Positions 1-6,947 of a DNA stretch of 13,604 nucleotides are shown here, one piece after another. The notes below the pieces were generated by a model. The model made no database searches. It worked only from the letters and a program-made list of their open reading frames with translations, and was not told the origin of the DNA. Each line of letters starts with the position of its first letter. The stretch's first letter is position 1. The DNA is from Bifidobacteriaceae bacterium (GTDB lineage Bacteria > Actinomycetota > Actinomycetes > Actinomycetales > WQXJ01). The stretch lies in assembly GCA_031279575.1 (NCBI GenBank), contig JAITIG010000026.1, positions 1-13,604 on the forward strand, in the 5' to 3' direction. The position numbers were made by a program, and so were the translations under genes.

Positions 1-3
1 TGG

Positions 4-1704
4 TCAGATGTGGGCTGAGGGGCTGGGATTGCGGTTTGCGCGGGGAGCGCGATGCGGCCGCGGCCGGCTCGGCCGGGGGCTCGGCGAAGGCCGGCGCCGC
101 AGCCGACCCGGCGAGGGCCGGCGCCGCGGAACTTCGGCCACCGCCGGCGGCGGCGCGGGCGACCCGGCGGGGGCCGACACGACGGGCGACCCGGCGACCA
201 TCGGCACCGCAGGGGCTTCTGACAGGGCCAACGCCGCGGGCGAGCCGGCGGCGGGCGGCTCGGCGACGGCTTCGGCGGGCGACCCGGCCCCCACCAGCCC
301 CGCGGGCGGCTCGGCGACGGCATCGACGGACGACCCGGCGCCCACGGGCGCCGCGGGGGACTCGGCCGGGGCTTCGGCGGGGGCTTCGGCGACGGCATCG
401 GCGGGGGACTCGGCGATCTTGGCGTTGCCGGGCAGGCGGATGAACCGGCCCAGCACCAAAATGGACAGGTAAAGCCCGGCCACAGTCCACACCACGCCGG
501 TGTAGCCGCCGGCGCTCAAAATGGCCGCGGTCAAAGCCGGGCCAAGGAAGGAGGCCAGCCCCCGGGCCAACCCAGAGGCGGCCAGGGCGGAGCCCGTCTC
601 GCCCCGCGAGTGGGCCAGGAACAGGGCGTTCAGTGGGATAAAAGCGCTGACGCCAAAGCCGAGCAGGACCCCGCCCAAAGCGATCACCGCGAAGTTCGGC
701 CCCACCAGTTTGGGCGCGTAGTAGAAGAACAGCACAGCGGCGGCGCACAGCGGGCCGGCCCCGAAGCGGACCACATTGGTCCAGCCCAGGGCGTTGCCGA
801 TGTTCCCCCACACCACGTTCCCAACCACCGCGAAAATCCCCACAATGGTGAACACCAGCACGGCGCCGGACTCGCCCAGGCCGATCTCGTCGGTCAGGTA
901 GGTGACGTAGAAGGCGGACAGCGCCAGCGGCCCAATCAGATTGATGGCGCCGATCACCGAGCAGACGGCGATCTTCGGCACCCGGCAAATGATCGACAAG
1001 CTGCGCACCACCGCCAGGCCCATCGGCCGCCGCTGGGCCGCCGTCAGCACCACGCCCGGCCCGCGCATGAACCCCAGCCCGATGCCGCCGCCCGCCACCG
1101 CCAAAGCCAGCCCCGCCCACAGCGCGCCAATCTCCCCCACCCGGGGCAACAGGAAGCTGGCCGCGTAGGAGCCCAGGATTTGCAGGCCCAGCGAGTAGAA
1201 AAAGAAGAACCAGCCGCTGACCGGCCCGTGCTCGGCGGGCTTTGACTTCTTCATCAGCCAGGCGAAGAACCCCATGGCGAAGAACGGGTAGCCCAGCCCG
1301 CGGCAGGAATAGACCGCCACCAGCAGCGCGAAGTCGCCGGAGGGGATGCCCACAGTGATGAACAAGGTGTCGAAGACCGCAAAGCTGGCCAGCCCCGCCA
1401 TCATGATCCGCCGCGGTCCGATGGCGTCTGCCAGCGCCATCGACAAGAACGACCCAACCGCCACCACCACGCCGTAGAAGGTCAGCAGCAACGCGGACAC
1501 GCCCAGCTCGTAGCCCAGCTCGGTGTGGGCGAAGTCGGTGATCCAGACGCTCTCGAGCCCGTCGCCGATGAGAAACAAGGTGACGCCGAGCAAGCTGGCC
1601 GCCACCCCCTTGGGGAACCGCACCTTGCCCAGCAGCCCAGTGGTGTGAACATTGTCCGAGCCGCCCTGCGCCGCGCTCGCGGCCGTTTGCGTTGCTTGCC
1701 TCAT
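4..1704 (-). CDS. MFS transporter, polyol permease (RbtT/CsbX-like) type, with long low-complexity C-terminal tail
   Basis: Predicted inner-membrane secondary transporter of 566 aa. The hydrophobic core runs from about residue 35 to 428 and can hold 12 membrane segments. The first helix region contains LTLFLIGDGLES-like sequence (VTLFLIGDGLES), followed by CRGLGYPFFAMGFF, which resembles the polyol permease branch (ribitol/arabitol carriers, CsbX) as I remember it; the substrate is inferred only. The loop 2-3 motif ALADAIGPRR is present. I chose the ATG at 1704 because AGGAGG sits 8 bases upstream; an in-frame TTG at 1740 has no such site. The family is usually about 430 aa, so the last ~138 residues are extra: Ala/Pro/Glu-rich with a 17-residue repeat (AVAEPPA twice), then an Arg/Pro-rich end. 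A DeoR regulator lies just upstream on the same strand. The gene ends at the window edge with TGA, so further operon genes may lie beyond it. Confidence 0.85.
   Translation of the reverse strand: MRQATQTAASAAQGGSDNVHTTGLLGKVRFPKGVAASLLGVTLFLIGDGLESVWITDFAHTELGYELGVSALLLTFYGVVVAVGSFLSMALADAIGPRRIMMAGLASFAVFDTLFITVGIPSGDFALLVAVYSCRGLGYPFFAMGFFAWLMKKSKPAEHGPVSGWFFFFYSLGLQILGSYAASFLLPRVGEIGALWAGLALAVAGGGIGLGFMRGPGVVLTAAQRRPMGLAVVRSLSIICRVPKIAVCSVIGAINLIGPLALSAFYVTYLTDEIGLGESGAVLVFTIVGIFAVVGNVVWGNIGNALGWTNVVRFGAGPLCAAAVLFFYYAPKLVGPNFAVIALGGVLLGFGVSAFIPLNALFLAHSRGETGSALAASGLARGLASFLGPALTAAILSAGGYTGVVWTVAGLYLSILVLGRFIRLPGNAKIAESPADAVAEAPAEAPAESPAAPVGAGSSVDAVAEPPAGLVGAGSPAEAVAEPPAAGSPAALALSEAPAVPMVAGSPVVSAPAGSPAPPPAVAEVPRRRPSPGRLRRRPSPSPRPSRPRPHRAPRANRNPSPSAHI
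251..321 (-). repeat. 51-base period repeat in the MFS C-terminal tail
   Basis: The 20-base string GCGGGCGGCTCGGCGACGGC (plus strand) occurs at 251-270 and 302-321, a 51-base spacing that equals a 17-residue protein repeat containing AVAEPPA. Similar imperfect units flank it within the Ala/Pro-rich tail coding region (about 7-420). Confidence 0.7.
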
Positions 1705-1712
1705 GTTGATGG

Positions 1713-1718
1713 CCTCCT
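1713..1718 (-). promoter_or_regulatory. Ribosome binding site of the MFS gene
   Basis: On the minus strand this reads AGGAGG, followed by an 8-base spacer and ATG at 1704. It decides the start in favour of 1704 over the upstream in-frame TTG at 1740. Confidence 0.8.
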
Positions 1719-1740
1719 CGCCGAACTTCGTCGTTGGCAA

Positions 1741-1914
1741 CCAGTCTGGGCGGGCGCGCGGCGGGCGCGTTAGTGGATTCGAGTTTGATTCAAGGTTCGG
1801 TTCGCGACCACTTGACCACCTAAAACCGCAGGTGGCACGGCATCGTGCGGCGGGGACTTGTGGGATTGGCCACCTGAGCGTGACCGGTGTCTGCGGCCTT
1901 GGCGGCCGGGGCAG
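1741..1914. promoter_or_regulatory. deoR-MFS intergenic region with clustered short repeats (candidate operators)
   Basis: No gene is seen here. It is richer in A/T than its surroundings and holds short repeats. On the plus strand, GATTC or GGTTC begins at 1776, 1787, 1794 and 1799. GACCAC is repeated 8 bases apart at 1806 and 1814. CCACCT (1816-1821) and AGGTGG (1830-1835) form an inverted repeat, and CCACCT recurs at 1870. GCACG/CGTGC (1835-1848) forms a small hairpin with a 4-base loop. DeoR-family proteins often bind several short repeats near the promoter they repress, so these are candidate sites for the adjacent regulator. I could not find a convincing -35/-10 pair, and there is no T tract that would make the hairpins classical terminators. 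Confidence 0.4.
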
Positions 1915-2703
1915 CTAGACGCGGAACACCCGGGGGCCGAGCGCCCCGAACACGGCCGCCTTGGCCCGGGGCAATTCGCGGCCCGTGATGACCGCCTCGA
2001 AATCCGCCAAGCTGGCGAACCGGACAAAGGTGGAGACGCCAAACTTGTAGTGGGCGCCGACAAAGATGCGCCGCCGCGCCGCCTGGCAGGCCGCCTCTTT
2101 GACCGCCGCCACCAGCGGATCCGGGGTGGTCAGCCAGCCGTCCTCGGTGACGCCGTTGGCCCCGACAAAAGCCAGATCCGGTTGGACCGTGCGCAGCATG
2201 TCGGTGGCCCAGCGGTCCACCACGCCCTGGGTGGACGGCCGGATGCGCCCGCCCACCATGATGACCTCGCCCGCCCGGCGGCGCACAATCGCGTTGGCCA
2301 CCGGCAGCGACGTGGTCAGCACAGTCAGCCCGATGGCGGGCAGCGCCTGCGCGATCAACGACGGCATGTAGCCCTCGTCGATGAAAATGGTCCGGGCGTC
2401 CTCCAGGTGGCGGGGCGCCTCCGCCGCGATGCGCTGCTTTTCCTCGACGCTGCTGGTTTGGCGGGAGTCGAGGCCGGTCTCGACCACGCCGCTGGCCACC
2501 GCGTGGACCACGCCGTAGCTGCGGGCCACCAGTTTGCGCTCCTCCAGGCGGCGCAGGTCGCGCCGGACGGTCTCGCCGGAGACCTCGAAGGCGGCCGCCA
2601 ACTCGGCCACGCTCAGGCTGGCGCGCTCCCGGATCAACTCGATCATGCGGGCCCGGCGCGCCCGGCCGGCCCGCTGGTTGGCGGCTTGGTCGCTGGACGG
2701 CAT
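1915..2703 (-). CDS. DeoR-family transcriptional regulator
   Basis: A 262-aa protein, the usual length for the DeoR family. An N-terminal winged helix-turn-helix covers about residues 20-65, with the family signature SVAELAAAFEVSGETVRRDL followed by RRLEE. The C-terminal sensor domain (about 80-250) resembles an isomerase fold and in the family binds phosphorylated sugars or polyols. Recognisable blocks are FIDEGYMPS (107-115), TTSLPVANAI (130-139), GGRIRP (151-156) and GANGVTEDG (181-189). The usual effector-binding motif D-x-G-(T/S)-T reads DEGYM here, and the usual S-K-F-G reads HYKFG (218-222), so the ligand pocket looks diverged. The gene is on the same strand as the polyol-type transporter and upstream of it; that the transporter is its target is inferred. 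It ends in TAG, the only gene-terminal TAG in the window. Confidence 0.9.
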   Translation of the reverse strand: MPSSDQAANQRAGRARRARMIELIRERASLSVAELAAAFEVSGETVRRDLRRLEERKLVARSYGVVHAVASGVVETGLDSRQTSSVEEKQRIAAEAPRHLEDARTIFIDEGYMPSLIAQALPAIGLTVLTTSLPVANAIVRRRAGEVIMVGGRIRPSTQGVVDRWATDMLRTVQPDLAFVGANGVTEDGWLTTPDPLVAAVKEAACQAARRRIFVGAHYKFGVSTFVRFASLADFEAVITGRELPRAKAAVFGALGPRVFRV

Positions 2704-2831
2704 CGGCGGCCTGCCTCAGCGCCCCGCCGGCGCCGACCGGGGGCGGGTCAGCCCGCCGCGGGTCAAGTCCTGCCCAGTCATCAACTCCCGCTCCCGCCGA
2801 TCCGCCCCCAGGGCGTAGCTGAAACCTTTCC

Positions 2832-2846
2832 CACTGCGGCGCAGTG
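2832..2846. promoter_or_regulatory. Dyad CACTGC-ggc-GCAGTG (candidate operator)
   Basis: A perfect 6-base inverted repeat with a 3-base centre. It lies about ten bases downstream of the candidate deoR -10 element, around or just after the expected transcription start. That is a classical repressor position and fits autoregulation by DeoR or another regulator. It could also fold as a short 5' leader hairpin. Confidence 0.4.
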
Positions 2847-2855
2847 CCCGCCCAG

Positions 2856-2861
2856 ATTTTA
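2856..2861 (-). promoter_or_regulatory. Candidate -10 element for deoR
   Basis: On the minus strand this reads TAAAAT, five of six matches to TATAAT, in a short A/T-rich island within very GC-rich DNA. Transcription would start near 2849 and give a leader of about 145 bases before the deoR ATG. No good -35 hexamer is visible at the right distance. Confidence 0.4.
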
Positions 2862-2898
2862 CAACCTCCCCCCGCGCCGGGCCTTGGCGCGAGCCTTT

Positions 2899-2916
2899 CA
2901 GGCCCCCGCCAGCGCG
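2899..2916 (+). repeat. 18-base direct repeat, copy 1
   Basis: CAGGCCCCCGCCAGCGCG occurs here and again, identical, at 3033-3050. Both copies lie in the non-coding region between deoR and the hydrolase gene. Confidence 0.6.
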
Positions 2917-2983
2917 CCCGCCGCCAGTAGCTAGACCCGGCTCAGCCTCAATCCACCGCCCCCGGGGCGGGCTCGTGCGGGCT

Positions 2984-3003
2984 CGGGCGCCTTCGGGCGC
3001 CCG
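2984..3003. other. Stable hairpin with UUCG tetraloop
   Basis: CGGGCGCC-TTCG-GGCGCCCG gives a perfect 8-bp G/C stem closed by the cUUCGg tetraloop on the plus strand, one of the most stable RNA hairpins known. No T tract follows on either strand. It lies between the divergent deoR and hydrolase genes, upstream of the candidate hydrolase -10, so it is not placed as an ordinary gene-end terminator. Confidence 0.6.
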
Positions 3004-3032
3004 GATCGGACCATGGCGGGGTTTACCGAGGC

Positions 3033-3050
3033 CAGGCCCCCGCCAGCGCG
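3033..3050 (+). repeat. 18-base direct repeat, copy 2
   Basis: Identical to 2899-2916. This copy sits immediately upstream of the candidate -10 of the hydrolase gene, where a -35 hexamer or activator site would be expected. Confidence 0.6.
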
Positions 3051-3054
3051 GCAG

Positions 3055-3060
3055 TACGAT
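3055..3060 (+). promoter_or_regulatory. Candidate -10 element for the hydrolase gene
   Basis: TACGAT fits the actinobacterial -10 pattern TAnnnT. It would start transcription near 3067 and leave a leader of about 40 bases containing the AGGAGG at 3096. No clear -35 is visible; the 18-base repeat occupies that region. Confidence 0.35.
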
Positions 3061-3095
3061 GGCGTGCGGGCGGCGCGCCCTGGACTGCGAGGCTG

Positions 3096-3101
3096 AGGAG
3101 G
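3096..3101 (+). promoter_or_regulatory. Ribosome binding site of the hydrolase gene
   Basis: AGGAGG lies 4 bases before the ATG at 3106. The spacing is slightly short but the match is perfect, and it supports this start. Confidence 0.7.
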
Positions 3102-3105
3102 GCCG

Positions 3106-4086
3106 ATGGAGATCGAACTGGTCGACCCGTCGCTGCGGCGGCTGGTGTCCCGGGTGGGCTCGGTAGATCTGTCCAAGGCCAGCGCCCGCCGCCTGGCCCG
3201 CCTGGTGGGGGGCTTGCAGGTGGCGCGGCCCGAACGCGGCGTCCAGATCACCCAGGTGCGGGCGGGCGCGGCCCGGCTGCGCCTCTACCGGCCGGCGGCC
3301 CCCCGCCAGGCCCGGCCCGCCGCCGGCCTGCTGTGGATCCACGGCGGCGGCTACCTGTTTGGCCGCGCCCGGCAAGACGACTTCCTCTGCGCCCGGGTGG
3401 CGCGCGAGCTTGGCCTGCCGGTGGCCTCAGCCGAATACCGCATGGCGCCCGAGCACCCCTTCCCGGCCGCGCTCGAGGATGTGGCGGCGGCCTGGGCTTG
3501 GCTGGCAGGCCAAGCGGACCGGGCCGAGAGCCGGGGCGCGGGGCCGGTGCGGCTCGGCATCGGCGGGGAAAGCGCGGGTGGCGGCCTGGCGGCCGGGCTG
3601 GTCCAACGCCTGCGTGACGCGGCCGGGCGGCAGCCCGCGGCGCAATGGCTGTTTGCGCCGATGCTGGATGACCGCACCGGCGCGAACCGCGACCTCGACC
3701 AGATTGAGCACTGGGTGTGGGCGAACAGCGCCAACCGGGCGGCCTGGCGCTTCTACCTCGGGGCCGAGCCGGGCGCGGCCGCCTTGCCGCCCTACGCCTC
3801 GCCCGGCCGCCGCGCAGACCTCTCCGGCCTGCCGCCCACCTACATCACCATGGGCGACATCGAACTCTTCCACGCCGAGGACTTGGCCTACGCCGAGCGC
3901 TTGGCGGCCGCCGGGGTGCCGGTCGCAACCGATGTGGTGCCAGGCGCGCCGCACGCCATCATCCACGCCGACCGCATCCCTGTGGCCCGCGCCGTGGTGA
4001 CCCGGGCCCTAGCCTGGCTCGCCGCAACCCTCGCCCCGCCCCCGGCGCCCGCGCCGCCCCCGAATGGCGCCGACCCGGGAATGTGA
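3106..4086 (+). CDS. Alpha/beta hydrolase, hormone-sensitive-lipase (HSL) type esterase
   Basis: A 326-aa probably cytoplasmic esterase or lipase; no signal peptide is seen. The oxyanion-hole motif HGGG is at residues 79-82 (WIHGGGYLFG). The nucleophile elbow GGESAGG places the catalytic serine at S156. The acid is probably D251 (TMGDIELF) and the base H283 (GAPHAII), so the triad looks complete. The block YRMAPEHPFPAALEDV (111-126) is typical of the family. The natural substrate cannot be read from sequence. The last ~17 residues are a Pro/Ala-rich tail. The gene stands alone on the plus strand, divergent from deoR, and converges on priA with only 11 bases between the stop codons and no evident terminator. 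Confidence 0.9.
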   Translation: MEIELVDPSLRRLVSRVGSVDLSKASARRLARLVGGLQVARPERGVQITQVRAGAARLRLYRPAAPRQARPAAGLLWIHGGGYLFGRARQDDFLCARVARELGLPVASAEYRMAPEHPFPAALEDVAAAWAWLAGQADRAESRGAGPVRLGIGGESAGGGLAAGLVQRLRDAAGRQPAAQWLFAPMLDDRTGANRDLDQIEHWVWANSANRAAWRFYLGAEPGAAALPPYASPGRRADLSGLPPTYITMGDIELFHAEDLAYAERLAAAGVPVATDVVPGAPHAIIHADRIPVARAVVTRALAWLAATLAPPPAPAPPPNGADPGM

Positions 4087-4097
4087 GGCGCGGGCCG

Positions 4098-4853
4098 TCA
4101 CGCCGCTGGGTCTGGGGCGGGGAGGGGGCCTTCGGCGGCGGCTAGGGCCTGGCGCAGGGTGAAGGCGCCGGCGTAGAGGGCCTTGCCCACGATGGCGCCC
4201 TCGACCCCCTGGGGGACCAAGCGGCGCAGCGCCGCCAAATCGGCCAGGGAGGCGATGCCGCCGGAGGCCACCACCGGCGCGTCGGTGCGGGCGCAAACCG
4301 CCCGCAGCAGCTCTAGGTTGGGGCCCTGCAACGTGCCGTCCCGCGTCACATCAGTCACCACATAGCGCCGGCAGCCGTCCTGGTTCAAGCGCTCCAGCAC
4401 CTCCCACAGGTTGCCGCCGGGCCTGGTCCAGCCCCGCGCGGCCAAAGTCTCGCCGCGCACATCGAGGCCCACCGCGATCCGCTCGCCGTGCCGCTGGAGC
4501 GCCCGCCGGGTCCACTCCGGGTCCTCCAAGGCGGCGGTGCCCAAGCTGACCCGCTTGGCGCCGGTGGCCAAAGCCCGGCTCAGCGAGGCGTCATCGCGGA
4601 TGCCGCCGGACAGCTCGACGCGCACATCGAGCGCCGCCACCACCCCTTCGAGCAGGCCGGCGTTGGAACCGCGGCCGAAGGCCGCGTCCAGGTCCACCAG
4701 GTGGACCCAGGAGGCCCCGCCCCGCTGCCAATCCATGGCCGCCGCCAGCGGGTCGCCGTAGAAGGTCTCAGACCCAGCTTCGCCTTGCACCAGGCGCACG
4801 GCCTGACCTGCGGAAACATCAACGGCGGGCAACAGTTCAAGCGGAGGTGTCAT
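4098..4853 (-). CDS. priA: Phosphoribosyl isomerase A (HisA; probably bifunctional HisA/TrpF)
   Basis: A 251-aa TIM-barrel isomerase that converts ProFAR to PRFAR, step four of histidine synthesis. Actinobacterial PriA enzymes usually also perform the TrpF step of tryptophan synthesis. Visible blocks are LLPAVDV (7-13), [12 protein letters not shown] (53-64), [10 protein letters not shown] (79-88), [11 protein letters not shown] (165-175) and VASGGI (195-200). The catalytic aspartates are D12 and D172. R140 and W142 (ARGW) correspond to the arginine and tryptophan used in the TrpF reaction of M. tuberculosis PriA, so I infer dual activity. The start overlaps the hisH stop as ATGA, and no strong Shine-Dalgarno precedes it, which points to translational coupling. 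It is the last gene of the his cluster here; hisF does not follow. The C-terminus has a short Ala/Pro-rich extension. Confidence 0.95.
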   Translation of the reverse strand: MTPPLELLPAVDVSAGQAVRLVQGEAGSETFYGDPLAAAMDWQRGGASWVHLVDLDAAFGRGSNAGLLEGVVAALDVRVELSGGIRDDASLSRALATGAKRVSLGTAALEDPEWTRRALQRHGERIAVGLDVRGETLAARGWTRPGGNLWEVLERLNQDGCRRYVVTDVTRDGTLQGPNLELLRAVCARTDAPVVASGGIASLADLAALRRLVPQGVEGAIVGKALYAGAFTLRQALAAAEGPLPAPDPAA

Positions 4854-5491
4854 AGTGTTTCAATCCAGTTCTTGAGTAGGCGGGCACCGGCGTCGCCGGA
4901 CTTCTCGGGGTGGAATTGGGTGGCGCAAAGCGGCCCGTTCTCAACTGCGGCCACAAACGGGCCGCCATGCTCAGACCAGGTCACCAGCGGCGGCGCCAAC
5001 GGCCCCGGGTTTGGCGGGCCGGCGGGCGCGGCCAGCGGGAACTCCTGCGCCGCGTAGGAGTGGACAAAGTAGAAGCGCTGGTCCTCAAGGCCGCGAAACA
5101 AGCGCGTGCCGGCCGGCGGGCGCACCGGCGACCAGCCCATATGCGGCACCACGGGCGCCCGCAGGCGGGTCACCGCGCCGGGCCACTGCCCCAGCCCCGC
5201 AGCCCCGCTGCCGTGCTCCTCGCCGCGCTCGAACATGACTTGCAGCCCAACGCAGATCCCCAGCACGCCGCGCCCCCCGGCCAGCCGCCGCTCAATCAGC
5301 CGCGGCGCCTGGACGCTTTTGAGCCCCTCCATCACGGCCGCGAAGGCCCCCACGCCGGGCACTATCAGGCCGTCGGCCGCCATCGCCGCCGCCGGCTCGG
5401 CGCTCAGCTCGACGGCGGCCCCGGCCCGCAGCGCGGCGCGGCAAGCGCTGCGCACGTTGCCGAAGCCGTAGTCCAAGACCACAACTTTCAT
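4850..5491 (-). CDS. hisH: Imidazole glycerol phosphate synthase, glutamine amidotransferase subunit
   Basis: A 213-aa class I glutamine amidotransferase. It supplies ammonia to HisF (not in this window) for making imidazole glycerol phosphate and AICAR. The start [13 protein letters not shown] is typical. The catalytic triad is C80 (GICVGLQ), H194 and E196 (QFHPEKSG). Other family blocks are PGVGAF (45-50), PHMGW (116-120) and YFVHSYA (141-147). The ATG at 5491 was chosen because the protein aligns from its first residues and overlaps the upstream stop as ATGA; the same frame stays open far upstream, but that is antisense-like Arg/Gly-rich sequence over orf287. A Pro/Gly/Ala-rich stretch at about 154-168 is an unusual surface insertion. 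It is slightly longer than typical members (about 200-210 aa). Confidence 0.95.
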   Translation of the reverse strand: MKVVVLDYGFGNVRSACRAALRAGAAVELSAEPAAAMAADGLIVPGVGAFAAVMEGLKSVQAPRLIERRLAGGRGVLGICVGLQVMFERGEEHGSGAAGLGQWPGAVTRLRAPVVPHMGWSPVRPPAGTRLFRGLEDQRFYFVHSYAAQEFPLAAPAGPPNPGPLAPPLVTWSEHGGPFVAAVENGPLCATQFHPEKSGDAGARLLKNWIETL

Positions 5492-6351
5492 GCCTGGCCC
5501 GCCTCGTCGGCCTCGCCCGCCTGGCCTGCTTGGCCCGCCTGGCCCGGCTGGCCCGCCTCGCCGACCTCGCCCGCCTGGCCCGCCTGGCCCGGCTGGCCCG
5601 CCTCGCCGGCCTGGCCGGCCTCGACGGCCTGGTCCGCGCGGCCGGCCTGGCCCGCCTGGCCGGCCTGGCCCGGGCGGCCTTTGCGCCAGCGCCAGGGGGA
5701 CCGCCCCGAGGCCATCCGGGCCCTGGCCGCGATCACCGAGATCGCCTCGGCCGCCGTCAACTGCCCCACATCGATGGCCGCCTCCAGCGCCGCCTCGGCC
5801 GCCTCCGGGTCGATCAGCAAATCCTCCAGCAGTTGCGGCGACTGCGCCAAAGCCAACCCGGGCGCCACCCGCTCGCGCAACTCGCCGTCGATGAACAAGT
5901 AAGCCTGGATGTCGCCGGCCGCCGGGTCCTGGCTCGGCCCCAGGCGCATCAAGAACAGCGGCACGCCCTTCAGCGTGGCCGATGCCGTCCGCGCCGCCTC
6001 CAGCGCCGCCGCCTCGGCCGGGTTGTCCAGCACCGCGAAGCCCATGCCGCCCTCCGCCAAGGTGCGGGCGGCGATCTGCGGCCCCTTCAGCAACGCCGCC
6101 AGCAGGCGTTTGCCGCTCACGCCGAGCACCAGCACCGCCACCTGGCGGGCGGGCGGCGCCGCCTCGCCCAGCCCGTCCCCGGGGCCGGGCCAGCCCCCGG
6201 GGGCGGCGCTGGGCGGCGGCGGGGCGGAATCGTCCAGGGCGGCGCCGCCGGGCGCAAGGGGGCGGGCCTGGCCGGCCGGCGGCGCGCCGGGGGAGGACAA
6301 GAGCTCTTCGAGCGCCTGGTCCCAGTTGTCGCGCGGCGGCTGCTGGCTCAC
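5488..6351 (-). CDS. Uncharacterised protein in the his operon with Gly-Gln-Ala repeat tail
   Basis: A 287-aa protein of unknown function. It starts with GTG at 6351, overlapping the hisB stop (GTGA), and its TGA overlaps the hisH ATG, so it is embedded in the operon and surely translated with it. It has three parts. Residues 1-68 are a Pro/Ala/Gly-rich, probably disordered segment. Residues 69-213 form an Ala/Leu-rich soluble-looking domain with [23 protein letters not shown] and [11 protein letters not shown] blocks. After a basic linker (WRWRKGR, 220-226), residues 228-287 are exactly 20 triplets, mostly GQA or GEA. No signal peptide, membrane segment or catalytic motif is seen. Hypothetical genes between hisB and hisH occur in other actinobacteria, but I cannot assign this one to a named family. 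Confidence 0.8.
   Translation of the reverse strand: MSQQPPRDNWDQALEELLSSPGAPPAGQARPLAPGGAALDDSAPPPPSAAPGGWPGPGDGLGEAAPPARQVAVLVLGVSGKRLLAALLKGPQIAARTLAEGGMGFAVLDNPAEAAALEAARTASATLKGVPLFLMRLGPSQDPAAGDIQAYLFIDGELRERVAPGLALAQSPQLLEDLLIDPEAAEAALEAAIDVGQLTAAEAISVIAARARMASGRSPWRWRKGRPGQAGQAGQAGRADQAVEAGQAGEAGQPGQAGQAGEVGEAGQPGQAGQAGQAGEADEAGQA
5491..5670 (-). repeat. 9-base tandem repeat encoding 20 Gly-Gln-Ala-like triplets
   Basis: A low-complexity array of 9-base units (CTGGCCCGC-like on the plus strand) encodes triplets such as GQA, GEA and GQP. Glycine is first in 17 of 20 triplets. A higher-order unit exists: a 33-base stretch at 5531-5563 is repeated identically at 5576-5608, a 45-base (15-residue) period. 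The array ends directly at the hisH start codon. Confidence 0.85.
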
Positions 6352-6947
6352 AGCGAGCCTTTGGTGGACGGCACGCCGCTGACCCGCGGGTCCAGCGCCA
6401 CCGCCGCCCGCAAGGCCCGGGCCACCGCCTTGAACTCCGCCTCCACAATGTGGTGCGGGTCGCGCCCCCCCAGCAGGCGGACATGCAAGGCGAGGCCCGC
6501 ATTCAGCGCCAGCGACTCCAGCGCGTGCCGCCCCAAAGACCCCGTGAAATGGCCCCCGATCAGCGCAAACGCCAGCTCGGGCGGCTCGCCTGAGGCGGTG
6601 AAATAGGGCCGCCCGGAAATGTCGACGACAGCTTGGGCAAGGGCCTCGTCAAGCGGCACGGTGGCCTCGCCGAAGCGCGCGATGCCGCGCTTGTCGCCCA
6701 AGGCCTGCCTCAGCGCCTGACCCAGCACAATCGCCGTGTCCTCCACCGTGTGGTGGACGTCGACTTCGAGGTCGCCGCTGGCGGCCACCGCCAAGTCGAT
6801 CAGCGAGTGGCGCGCCAAGGCCGCCAGCATGTGGTCGTAGAAACCGACCCCGGTTGAGACCTGCGCCGCCCCCGTTCCGTCCAAATCAAGCGTCACCTGG
6901 ACGTTTGACTCGTTGGTGGCGCGTTTGACTGTGGCTGTCCGGTTCAT
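6348..6947 (-). CDS. hisB: Imidazoleglycerol-phosphate dehydratase
   Basis: A 199-aa monofunctional dehydratase that converts imidazole glycerol phosphate to imidazole acetol phosphate. Family motifs are [10 protein letters not shown] (32-41), [15 protein letters not shown] (62-76), [10 protein letters not shown] (84-93), VDISGRP (108-114), [10 protein letters not shown] (165-174) and GVPSTKG at the C-terminus. The metal-binding histidines and glutamates of the two half-repeats (around H65-H66/E69 and H165-H166/E169) are present. There is no N-terminal histidinol phosphatase domain as in E. coli, so the phosphatase step must be encoded elsewhere. The ATG at 6947 overlaps the hisC stop as ATGA, and its TGA overlaps the GTG of the next gene. 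Confidence 0.97.
   Translation of the reverse strand: MNRTATVKRATNESNVQVTLDLDGTGAAQVSTGVGFYDHMLAALARHSLIDLAVAASGDLEVDVHHTVEDTAIVLGQALRQALGDKRGIARFGEATVPLDEALAQAVVDISGRPYFTASGEPPELAFALIGGHFTGSLGRHALESLALNAGLALHVRLLGGRDPHHIVEAEFKAVARALRAAVALDPRVSGVPSTKGSL

Noticed and set aside
1858..2934. Long plus-strand open frame opposite deoR
   Set aside because: Antisense composition artefact of high GC; the minus strand carries a clear DeoR family protein.
4087..4097. Bidirectional terminator between the hydrolase and priA
   Set aside because: Only a 4-base GGCG/CGCC pairing is visible and there is no T tract; too weak to call.
5491..5670. CRISPR-like array
   Set aside because: The repeats are contiguous 9-base coding units with no spacers, and they encode an in-frame Gly-Gln-Ala tail.
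5492..6502. A long N-terminal extension of HisH as one 550-residue protein
   Set aside because: The extra part is Arg/Gly-rich, overlaps orf287 and hisB in another frame, and HisH aligns normally from ATG 5491.
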